Origin: Pseudorhodoferax sp032153935
Lineage (GTDB): Bacteria > Pseudomonadota > Gammaproteobacteria > Burkholderiales > Burkholderiaceae_C
DNA length: 64,000 nucleotides
NCBI RefSeq assembly: GCF_964253035.1
Contig: NZ_CAXUQL020000001.1
Coordinates: 6,758,001 to 6,822,000, forward strand
Direction: 5' to 3'
The notes under the pieces are model-generated. The model saw nothing but the letters and a program-made list of their open reading frames with translations, had not been told where the DNA came from and searched no databases. The position numbers and the translations under genes are program-made. Of the stretch, positions 1-6,986 are shown one piece after another. Numbering within the stretch: position 1 is the first letter of the stretch; each line of letters starts with the position of its first letter.

Positions 1-623
1 CAGTGGCGCTCGCCGGCCGCATTGACGAGGCTGAAGGTGTGGCTGCCGAAGCCGTGCATGTGGCGGTAGCTGCGCGGCAGGCCGCGGTCGCCCATCACGT
101 AGGTGACCTGGTGCAGCGCCTCGGGCAGCAGGGTCCAGAAGTCCCAGTTGCTGGTGGCGTTGCGCAGGCCCGTGCGCGGGTCGCGCTTGACGGCGTGGTT
201 GAGGTCCGGAAAGCGCAGCGGGTCGCGCAGGAAGAACACCGGCGTGTTGTTGCCCACCAGGTCCCAGTTGCCTTCTTCCGTGTAGAACTTGATCGCGAAG
301 CCGCGGATGTCGCGCTCGGCATCGGCCGCGCCGCGCTCGCCGGCCACGGTGGAAAACCGCACGAACACCTCGCAGCGCTTGCCCACGGCCGCGAACAGCG
401 CGGCGCGCGTGAAGGCCGTGATGTCCTGCGTGACCGTGAAGTGGCCGTAGGCGCCCGCGCCCTTGGCGTGCATGCGGCGCTCAGGGATCACCTCGCGGTC
501 GAAGTGGGCGAGCTTTTCCAGCAGCCACACGTCCTGCAGCACGGCCGGGCCGCGCCGGCCGGCGGTCTGAATGTTGAAGTTGTCGACCACCGGCGCGCCG
601 GCAGCATGGGTCAGTCGGCTCAT
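1..623 (-). CDS. Catalase (haem-dependent, clade with KatA/KatE core), 3' end missing
   Basis: Decomposes hydrogen peroxide to water and oxygen. The minus-strand frame from ATG at 623 runs off the left edge, so only about 207 N-terminal residues are present. The distal haem pocket is visible: His52 in RMHAKGAGAYGHF, the segment VFVRFSTVAGERG, and Asn125 in GNNTPVFFLRDP. The later motif MHGFGSHTFSLVNAAGE near the edge is also typical of monofunctional catalases. The start is set by a good Shine-Dalgarno (AGGAG) just upstream. Fifteen bases separate it from the protoglobin gene upstream on the same strand, so the two are probably cotranscribed as a peroxide/gas-ligand stress pair. The haem-ligand Tyr region lies outside the window, so clade and subunit size cannot be judged. 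Confidence 0.95.
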   Translation of the reverse strand, partial: MSRLTHAAGAPVVDNFNIQTAGRRGPAVLQDVWLLEKLAHFDREVIPERRMHAKGAGAYGHFTVTQDITAFTRAALFAAVGKRCEVFVRFSTVAGERGAADAERDIRGFAIKFYTEEGNWDLVGNNTPVFFLRDPLRFPDLNHAVKRDPRTGLRNATSNWDFWTLLPEALHQVTYVMGDRGLPRSYRHMHGFGSHTFSLVNAAGERH

Positions 624-638
624 GGCGGGGCTCCTGGT

Positions 639-1256
639 TCAGAAGTCGGCGGCCGGCAGGTAGGGCTGGGCCCACAGCGTGGCCGTCAGCGTCACGGCCT
701 TGAACCAGGCCTGGTGCATGGCCTCCACCTGCTCGGGCGCATGGCCCTTCTTGCCGAGGAAGGGCCGCATGGTGGCGGTCAAGGGCACGATGAAGGCGAT
801 CAGGTAGCGCAGGTGGATCACGTCCGAGCTGGAGCGCACGCCGTCGGTCTGGTTCTTTTTGAGGCGCGTGTGGCGCAGGCCGATCTCGTACTGGTAGTCG
901 AGCCAGGCCCGGTCGTAGCGCGCGGCCGTGGTGTCCAGGATCCAGGCGCCGAAGCGCTTGCGCACGGCCGCGAGGTAGGCCGCATCGGGCGCGCCGCCGC
1001 TGCCGGCGAAGTAGCGCACCAGGTGCGGGCTGCCGCCGACGAAGCCATACCAGACATCGAGCACGTCCTCCACCTGGTCCTGCAGCACCTGGTGCGCCAG
1101 CCGCAGGGCCAGCAGGTCGGCCTCGCCGAGCAGCAGCGTGGCTTTGAGGTCGGCGAAGTCCTGGTCGGACAGCGGCGAACGCGCCGACTGCGGCATGCCG
1201 TAGGTGTAGCCGGGGATCGCGGCGGCGGACGGATCGGCGAGGGTCGTGGCAGACAT
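639..1256 (-). CDS. Protoglobin-family (globin-fold sensor) protein
   Basis: Single-domain protein of 205 residues matching the protoglobin family, haem proteins that bind O2, CO or NO. The stretch LDYQYEIGLRHTRLKKNQ carries the expected proximal haem ligand, His129, and VWYGFVGGSPHLV fits an earlier globin helix. No methyl-accepting, GGDEF or kinase output domain follows, so it is a stand-alone globin. ATG at 1256 is preferred over an upstream ATG in the same frame because it starts just before the conserved region and has AAGG upstream. It is the first gene of a two-gene unit with the catalase, which suggests a role in oxygen, NO or peroxide stress (inference). The divergent region to the YihY gene must hold its promoter. 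Confidence 0.82.
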   Translation of the reverse strand: MSATTLADPSAAAIPGYTYGMPQSARSPLSDQDFADLKATLLLGEADLLALRLAHQVLQDQVEDVLDVWYGFVGGSPHLVRYFAGSGGAPDAAYLAAVRKRFGAWILDTTAARYDRAWLDYQYEIGLRHTRLKKNQTDGVRSSSDVIHLRYLIAFIVPLTATMRPFLGKKGHAPEQVEAMHQAWFKAVTLTATLWAQPYLPAADF

Positions 1257-1479
1257 GGCGGGGCCTTTCGTGGTGCAGCAAGCAACAGGCTTGCCTGGCC
1301 ATGGAGCATGCGTGGCGGCGGTCGCGCCGGCATCCCTCCTGCAACAGCCGGCCGCATACGACCAATGGGGCATGGCGAGCCCCTCCCTCCCGGCCCACAC
1401 GCGCTGTCGTCCTTGTCCGGCAATGGCCGGTGCGCCGGGCGGCTACGCTGGCAGCCCCGCTGCAATTCACCGCCCACCC
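1257..1479. other. Divergent intergenic region (protoglobin / YihY)
   Basis: This 223-base stretch separates two divergently transcribed genes and must hold both promoters. I found no convincing -35/-10 pair or strong inverted repeat. It contains ACCAATGGGGCATGG near 1358-1372. Confidence 0.4.
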
Positions 1480-2400
1480 ATGGAACGCCTGGCCGAACTC
1501 CTGCGCCGCCTGCAACACGCCGCGCTGTCCGCCCCGGTGCTGGGCGTGCTGCTGCGGGCCATCCGCAACTACGTGCTGCACCAGAGCGCCAACCAGGCCG
1601 GCAGCCTGGCGTTCTCGACCGTGCTGTCGATGTTCCCGCTGGTGCTGCTGCTGTCTGCCGCCGCGGGCTACGTGGGCCAGCCCGGCGACGCGGCGGCCCT
1701 GGTCGGGCGCGTGGTGGACTATGCGCCCCAGCTCGTGCGCGAGGCCGTGCAGCCCGTCATCGACGAGGTGCTGGCCCAGCGCAGCCAGGCGCTGCTGGCC
1801 ATCGGCCTGGTGGTCACGCTGTGGACAGCCTCCTCGGGCATGCAGGCCGTGCGCACGGCGCTGAACCGCGCCTACGGCATCGAGCGCGGCACCGCGTTCT
1901 GGAAGGCCAGGCTCAAGGTCACGCTGTTCACCGTGGTGGTGGGCGGCGGCATCCTGCTCGCGTTCAGTTCGGTGATCGTGATGCCCTATCTGTGGCAGCT
2001 GCTGCAGCAGCAGATCGGTGCCGGCCAGGAGACGCCCTGGCTGCGCAACAGCGTGCGCTACGGCACGGCCTTCGTGGTGCTGAGCGTGCTCTACGCCGTC
2101 GCCTATGCCTGGCTGCCGGACACGCGCCAGCGCTTCGGCACCGTGCTGCCCGGCGCGGTGGTGGGCGCCGCGCTGTGGGCCGGCGCAGCCGCCCTGCTTT
2201 CCTACACGCTGCACAGCGCGGGCAAGCTGGCCCTGGTCTACGGCAGCTTCGCGGGCGTGGTGGCCACGCTGGTCTTCCTCTACGCCAGCGGCACCACGCT
2301 GATCTTCGGTGCGGAGGTCAACGGCGTGCTGCGGGCGCGGCGCCGCCCGGATGCCAGGCCGCAGCCCGTGGACGGCGCGGCCCCCATGGCCGCCGCCTGA
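1480..2400 (+). CDS. YihY/BrkB family inner-membrane protein
   Basis: Protein of 306 residues with the YihY/BrkB architecture: an N-terminal helix, then about six hydrophobic segments. Family hallmarks seen are LAFSTVLSMFPLVLLLSAAAG near residues 45-65, VVTLWTASSGMQAVRTALNRAYG in the middle, and LVYGSFAGVVATLVFLYASG close to the C terminus. The family was once called ribonuclease BN in error; its true function, possibly envelope transport, is unsettled. ATG at 1480 is chosen because homologues begin just before the amphipathic helix. An in-frame ATG at 1246 would add 78 residues of low-quality sequence. The C-terminal tail is short and Pro/Ala-rich. Confidence 0.85.
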   Translation: MERLAELLRRLQHAALSAPVLGVLLRAIRNYVLHQSANQAGSLAFSTVLSMFPLVLLLSAAAGYVGQPGDAAALVGRVVDYAPQLVREAVQPVIDEVLAQRSQALLAIGLVVTLWTASSGMQAVRTALNRAYGIERGTAFWKARLKVTLFTVVVGGGILLAFSSVIVMPYLWQLLQQQIGAGQETPWLRNSVRYGTAFVVLSVLYAVAYAWLPDTRQRFGTVLPGAVVGAALWAGAAALLSYTLHSAGKLALVYGSFAGVVATLVFLYASGTTLIFGAEVNGVLRARRRPDARPQPVDGAAPMAAA

Positions 2401-2521
2401 GCCGCACGCCGCCGCGCCCAGCCACCGCGCGCTCCAGCACGATGCGCAAGGCATGCGTGTGCGCGCGGGTGGCCAGCTGCACCAGGTCGCGGCCGCCAGG
2501 TCCTGCAGGCCGATAGTCGTT

Positions 2522-3121
2522 TCAGTGCCGCGCCGCCAGTCCGCGCGCCATCGCGATGCTGACCACCTGCGTGCGGCTGCTGGCCTGCAGCTTGGACATG
2601 ATGCCCTTCACATGCGCCTTGACCGTGCCGACCGCGATCTCCAGCTGGCGCGCGATGGTCTTGTTGCAGCAGCCCTGCACCAAGAGGCCGAGCACGTCGG
2701 ACTCGCGGCCCGTGAGGTGCTCGCGCGTCATGCTGTCGGCCATGCGCTGGGCGGCGGCAAGGCTCAGGTAGCGCTGGCCCTGGGCCAGCGCGCGGATGCC
2801 CTCGACCACCTCGTCGACACGGCTGCCGGCCAGCAGGTAGCCGTGCACGCCACGCTCCAGCGCGGTCCGCACCTCCTGCTCGCGGTCCTGCGCGGCCAGC
2901 ACCAGGACGCGCGCCGGCGCACGCCCGGGGCGGGCGCCCGCTCGGACCGTGCCGGCCAGCGCCAGGCCGCCGGCGTAGTCGGTCAGCACGACCTGGGCCG
3001 CGCCCGAGGACACGACCTCGATGCCGGATTGCTGGCCCAGTGCCGCGGCCAGGCCCAGGGCCAGCAGCGGATCGGGGTGGGCGACGAGAACCTGGATGCG
3101 GGAAGCGGGCAGCTTGGTCAT
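2522..3121 (-). CDS. NarL/FixJ-type response regulator with an atypical receiver
   Basis: Protein of 199 residues: a receiver domain (about 8-120) and a LuxR-type helix-turn-helix (about 130-195, with LTGRESDVLGLLVQGCCNKTIA and VGTVKAHVKGIMSKL). Asp48 in VVLTDY sits where the phosphoacceptor is expected. The conserved switch Lys is replaced by Ala (GYLLAGS instead of GYLLK), and only part of the acidic pocket is present (AHPD). The receiver may therefore be phosphorylated poorly or work without phosphorylation. ATG at 3121 is chosen because the receiver begins a few residues later; a longer frame to 3397 would overlap the divergent ATPase gene. It is transcribed away from the STAND ATPase gene, with 149 bases between them. 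Confidence 0.88.
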   Translation of the reverse strand: MTKLPASRIQVLVAHPDPLLALGLAAALGQQSGIEVVSSGAAQVVLTDYAGGLALAGTVRAGARPGRAPARVLVLAAQDREQEVRTALERGVHGYLLAGSRVDEVVEGIRALAQGQRYLSLAAAQRMADSMTREHLTGRESDVLGLLVQGCCNKTIARQLEIAVGTVKAHVKGIMSKLQASSRTQVVSIAMARGLAARH

Positions 3122-3223
3122 GGTGTGGGTTCCTGGGTGGATGCCCCTGCCGGGGACGGGTGACGCGGTGGCGCCGATGGGTGTGATCTTGGCTGCCCGC
3201 CTGCCGCCATGCCAGTTAATGTT

Positions 3224-3249
3224 GGGCAAGCCTTGTGAAGGCATTGCCC
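3224..3249. promoter_or_regulatory. Interrupted inverted repeat between divergent regulator genes
   Basis: Arms GGGCAAGCCTT and AAGGC-A-TTGCCC flank GTG; one extra A breaks the right arm. It lies midway between the NarL-type regulator (start 3121) and the ATPase gene (start 3271), a good position for an operator controlling both. No protein is assigned. Confidence 0.45.
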
Positions 3250-3270
3250 CCAATGGGGTAGACGCAAGGC

Positions 3271-6102
3271 ATGGGGCCCATGGAAGAATTTCGCGCCGTG
3301 AACGACCTCGTCTACACCTTCGGACCGTTCCAGCTGCTGCCGCGCCGCCGGCTGCTGCTGCGCGGCGGCGTGCCGCAGCGCCTGGGCGGGCGCGCACTGG
3401 ATGTGCTGCTGGTGCTGGTGCGCCGTGCCGGCGAGGTGCTGGGCCAGGACGAACTGACGGCCGCCGTCTGGCCGCGTGCCGTGGTGGCCGAGAACAACCT
3501 GCGCGTGCACATCGCCGCCGTGCGCAAGGTGCTGGGCGACACCGCGGCCGACGCGCGCTACATCGTCAGCATCCCGCTGCGCGGCTACGCCTTCGTCGCG
3601 CCGGTGCAGTCCCTGAGCGCGCCCGCAGACAACGGCCCGGCCCCCGCTCCTGCCGAAGACCCGCTGCGCAGCCGCCTGCCCGCACCGCTGGCTGCGCTGA
3701 TCGGCCGCGACACGCTCATCGACGAGCTGCTCCAGGCATTGGCCACGCAGCGCTTCATCACGCTGGTGGGCCCCGGCGGCATCGGCAAGACCAGCGTGGC
3801 CTTGGCCGTGGCGCACCGGCTGCGCGCGCGCGACGCCGAGCCGCCGTGCTTCGTCGACCTGGCCGCGGTGGCGGATGCGCGCGGCGTGGCCGGCGCCTTC
3901 GCCGCGCCACTGGGCCTGGCGGTACCGGCCGGCACCCGTTACTCGGGCCTGGCCGCGCAACTGCAGGGGCGCCGCCTGCTGGTGGTGCTGGACAACTGCG
4001 AGCACCTGCTGGACGCCGCCGCCGAACTGGCCGAGGCGCTGTGCCGCGGCGCCCCCCAGCTGCAATTGCTGGCCACCAGCCGCGAAGCGCTGCGCGCCGA
4101 GGGCGAGCAGGTGGTGCGCCTGCCCGCACTGGCCCTGCCCGACCCGCAGGCCCCGCTGCCGGCCGATGCCGAGGCCGCGCTGCGCTACCCCGCCATCGCG
4201 CTGTTCGCCGAGCGCGCCGCGGCCGGGCAGGACGGCTTTCGGCTGCAGACGGCCCACATCGCGCAGGTGGCGCAGATCTGCCGCAGCCTGGACGGCATCC
4301 CGCTGGCCATCGAGCTGGCCGCCGCCCATGTGCACGCCTTCGGCGTGCAGCAGCTGGCCGAGCACCTGCAGGACAGTCTGGCCCTGCTCACGCAAGGCCG
4401 GCGCACCGCCGCGCCGCGCCAGCACACGCTGCGCGCCGCGATGGACTGGAGCTACGAACTGCTGGCCGCGCCGGAACAGGCGCTGCTGCGCCGGCTGTCG
4501 GTGTTCCAGGGTTTCTTCACCTTGCATGCCGCGCTGGCGGTGGCCGACCCGGCCGAGCTGCCCGGAGCATCGGACCGCGGCGCGCTGCTGGAGAGCCTGT
4601 CGCAGCTGGTGGCCAAGTCACTGGTCATGGCCGACCCGGCGGGCGAGACCATGCGCTACCGCCTGCTGGAGACCACGCGCGCCTATACGCAGGAGAAGCT
4701 GCTGGCCAGCGGCGAGTGCGAGCGCCTGAACCGGCGCCATGCCGACCACTGCCTGGCCCGGGCCGGCCAGGTCCGGGTGGCCTGCGCCAGCCAGCATCCG
4801 CAGGCCTGGCTGCGCGAGCATGGCGAGGATTTGAACGACCTGCGCGCCGCGCTGCTCTGGGCCTTCTCGGCCGAGGGCGATGCCGCCACCGGTGCCGCGC
4901 TGGCGGCCGAATCCGCACCGCTCTGGTATGCGCTGTCGCTCATGCACGAGTACCTGGAGTGGGTGGAGCTGGCGCTGTCGCGCGCGCGCCAGCTGGAGCC
5001 GGTCCTGGAGATGCGGCTGCTCGACGCCCAGGGCCACACGCTGTGGCATGCGCGCGGGGTGGTGACCGGCATGCGCGCCGCGTTCGAGCGCCTGCAGGCA
5101 CTGGCCGAGCGCCACGACGTGGCCGAGGCCCGGCGTGCGGCACTCTGGGGGCTGTGGCTGCATGCCAACATGGACGGCGAGAACGCGCGTTCGCTGCAGT
5201 TCGCGCAGCGCTTCGCGGCCAGCGGCGAAGACGTTGCGCCCGCCGCGTTCGCGCCGGTGGCTGCGCGCATGCTGGCCCTCAGCAACCAGTTGGTTGGCCG
5301 CCTCGAGCAGGCCCAGCGCGGCTGCGAGCAGGTGCTGACGGGCATGGCGGACAGCACGCCCACGGTGCGGCGGGACCTGCAGTTCGACCCGCGCGTGAGC
5401 GCACGCGGCACGCTGGCGCGTACGCTGTGGTTGCGCGGGCGCAGCGACGAGGCACGCGCCATGGCCGACGAGACCGTGGCACTGGCCGAGGGCATCGGCC
5501 ACGACCTCTCGCTGATCTACGCGCTGGCCATGGCCGCGCTGCCGGTCGCGCTGTGGACCGGCGAGTTGGCGCTGGCCGCCCGGCACAACGACGCTTTGCA
5601 GGCGCGCGCGTCCATGCGCTCGCTCAAGCTCTGGCAGATGCATGGCGAGGGCTACGCCCGGGTGCTGGCGCGGCGCCGGGGCCTGGACACCGGCACGGCG
5701 CTGCCGGCCGCATTGCGCCAGTTGGCCGGCCGGCACCTGCAGCACATGCTGGCCACGCAGGACGAGGCGCTGGCCGACGACGCACTGCTCGCGCGCCTGG
5801 ACGGCGAGCCGGCGCACTGGAGCACGGCCGAGCTGTTGCGCATCCGCGCGATGCGCCTGCAACACGCCGGCCACGGCGCGCAGGCCGAGGCCCTGCTGCG
5901 CCAGGCGCTGGCACTGGCGACGCAGCAGGGCGCCGTGGCCTGGCAGCTGCGCTGCGCCAGCAGCCTGGCCCAGTTGCTGCACGGCGGCCCGCTGGCCGCT
6001 GCGGGCCGCGACGGCCTGGCCGCGCTGCTGGCCAGCCTGCCGCAGGGCCAGGACACGCCGGACCGGCGGCGCGCGGCCGCGATCCTCGCCACCGCGGCCT
6101 GA
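3271..6102 (+). CDS. Winged-helix STAND-type ATPase transcriptional regulator with TPR-like C terminus
   Basis: Protein of 943 residues. An OmpR/PhoB-like winged helix occupies about 10-105 (LDVLLVLVRRAGEVL, ENNLRVHIAAVRKVLG, IPLRGYAF). A STAND/NB-ARC-like ATPase follows at about 145-450, with Walker A GPGGIGKTS, Walker B LLVVLDNCEHLLDA and the sensor-like LLATSREALRAEGE. The rest is Ala/Leu-rich alpha-helical repeat of TPR type. Such proteins are thought to be ligand-gated transcription regulators related in layout to AfsR and MalT; the ligand here is unknown. The start is ambiguous: ATG 3271, ATG 3280 and GTG 3298 are all possible, and GTG 3298 has the best spacing to a purine stretch (GGAAGAA). 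It leads a run of signalling genes on the plus strand. Confidence 0.85.
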   Translation: MGPMEEFRAVNDLVYTFGPFQLLPRRRLLLRGGVPQRLGGRALDVLLVLVRRAGEVLGQDELTAAVWPRAVVAENNLRVHIAAVRKVLGDTAADARYIVSIPLRGYAFVAPVQSLSAPADNGPAPAPAEDPLRSRLPAPLAALIGRDTLIDELLQALATQRFITLVGPGGIGKTSVALAVAHRLRARDAEPPCFVDLAAVADARGVAGAFAAPLGLAVPAGTRYSGLAAQLQGRRLLVVLDNCEHLLDAAAELAEALCRGAPQLQLLATSREALRAEGEQVVRLPALALPDPQAPLPADAEAALRYPAIALFAERAAAGQDGFRLQTAHIAQVAQICRSLDGIPLAIELAAAHVHAFGVQQLAEHLQDSLALLTQGRRTAAPRQHTLRAAMDWSYELLAAPEQALLRRLSVFQGFFTLHAALAVADPAELPGASDRGALLESLSQLVAKSLVMADPAGETMRYRLLETTRAYTQEKLLASGECERLNRRHADHCLARAGQVRVACASQHPQAWLREHGEDLNDLRAALLWAFSAEGDAATGAALAAESAPLWYALSLMHEYLEWVELALSRARQLEPVLEMRLLDAQGHTLWHARGVVTGMRAAFERLQALAERHDVAEARRAALWGLWLHANMDGENARSLQFAQRFAASGEDVAPAAFAPVAARMLALSNQLVGRLEQAQRGCEQVLTGMADSTPTVRRDLQFDPRVSARGTLARTLWLRGRSDEARAMADETVALAEGIGHDLSLIYALAMAALPVALWTGELALAARHNDALQARASMRSLKLWQMHGEGYARVLARRRGLDTGTALPAALRQLAGRHLQHMLATQDEALADDALLARLDGEPAHWSTAELLRIRAMRLQHAGHGAQAEALLRQALALATQQGAVAWQLRCASSLAQLLHGGPLAAAGRDGLAALLASLPQGQDTPDRRRAAAILATAA

Positions 6103-6122
6103 TCGCAGGGGTGCGGACGCCG

Positions 6123-6144
6123 CCAGATGTCATCTGACATCTGG
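6123..6144. promoter_or_regulatory. Perfect 10-bp palindrome upstream of NarL-type regulator
   Basis: Arms CCAGATGTCA and TGACATCTGG are perfectly complementary and separated by TC. The site lies 89 bases before the ATG at 6233. A two-base loop and no following T run make a terminator unlikely, so an operator is the better reading. The central TGTCATCTGACA recurs at 9801-9812. Confidence 0.65.
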
Positions 6145-6232
6145 CCTTGCGCCGCGTTCGTGGTGCAGCGCGCCACGCTGCCTAGACTGGAGAACGTGTT
6201 CACGGTCTCAGGCCGCACCCGCGAGGACCACC

Positions 6233-6883
6233 ATGCCCTACGACTACTCCGATCTGCTCCAGCCCGCGCCGTTCTCGGTGCTGCTGGCCGACGCCCAGCC
6301 GCTGATGCGCCTGGGCGTGGCCGCGCTGATCGATGCGCAGGCCGACATGCGCGTGGTGGCCCAGGCCGCGAGCCTCACCGAGCTGCAGGCGCTGCGCGCA
6401 CGCCACCGGCCCGACGTGGTCTGCCTGGACACCGCATTGCTGGATCCGCAGCCGGCCGAGCACCTGGCCGCGCTGCGCCACGGCGACGCCGCGAGCCGCG
6501 TGGTGGTGCTGACCCAGCGCGTCGGCGAGGAGGACATCTACCGTGCCGTCTGCGCCGGCGCCAACGCCTACCTGCTCAAGGACAGCCCGACCGAGCAGTT
6601 GCTGCAGGGCCTGCGCACCGTGCACGCGGGCGGCCGCTATATGCCGCCGGCCGTGGCCGCGCGTCTGGCGGCGCGCCTGCACGGCGGCGTGCTGAGCCAG
6701 CGCGAGATGCAGGTGCTGGAACAGGTGGCGGCCGGGCACAGCAACAAGCGCATCGGCCTGGCCTTCGGCATCAGCGACGGCACGGTCAAGTCGCACACCA
6801 AGCGCATCTTCCACAAGCTGGGCGCCACCAGCCGCACCGGGGCGGTGGCGATCGCGGTGCAGCGCGGGCTGATCGCGCTCTAG
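6233..6883 (+). CDS. NarL/FixJ-type response regulator
   Basis: Protein of 216 residues: a receiver at about 13-130 and a LuxR-type DNA-binding domain at about 148-212. The receiver is complete by eye: acidic pocket LLADAQ, phosphoacceptor Asp66 in VVCLDTALLDP, a Thr in VVVLTQR, and the switch Lys in AYLLKDSP. The helix-turn-helix is VLSQREMQVLEQVAAGHSN followed by SDGTVKSHTKRIFHKLG. ATG 6233 is preceded by GAGG. It lies between the STAND ATPase and the hybrid kinase. The kinase is the obvious candidate phosphodonor (inference). The palindrome at 6123-6144 is a possible autoregulatory or shared operator. Confidence 0.9.
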   Translation: MPYDYSDLLQPAPFSVLLADAQPLMRLGVAALIDAQADMRVVAQAASLTELQALRARHRPDVVCLDTALLDPQPAEHLAALRHGDAASRVVVLTQRVGEEDIYRAVCAGANAYLLKDSPTEQLLQGLRTVHAGGRYMPPAVAARLAARLHGGVLSQREMQVLEQVAAGHSNKRIGLAFGISDGTVKSHTKRIFHKLGATSRTGAVAIAVQRGLIAL

Positions 6884-6986
6884 GAGCGTGGCTGGCGCGC
6901 GCAGGGCCGCCCGCCTATGATGCGCCGGCCCCGCACCGGACTGCGGTGCAGGGCACGATCTCCCCCATCGCTTCGGCAGGCGCACC

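Noticed and set aside
1246..1479. N-terminal extension of the YihY/BrkB protein from an upstream ATG
   Set aside because: The added 78 residues lie in the divergent promoter region, are unlike the family, and overlap the protoglobin start.
2401..2521. Codon-like minus-strand stretch just beyond the NarL-type stop, possibly a gene remnant
   Set aside because: Only about 40 codons, no start, and no family recognised; third-position GC alone is weak evidence here.
2309..3163. Plus-strand open frame antisense to the first NarL-type gene
   Set aside because: It overlaps the regulator along its full length, has no start signal, and its translation has no recognisable motif.
1360..3256. CCAATGGGG in two divergent intergenic regions (near 1360 and 3249), and as a reverse complement near 57560
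   Set aside because: A nine-base match seen three times with differing flanks is not enough to call a shared operator.
6123..6144. The perfect palindrome as a terminator of the ATPase gene
   Set aside because: The loop would be two bases and there is no T run; an operator is more likely.
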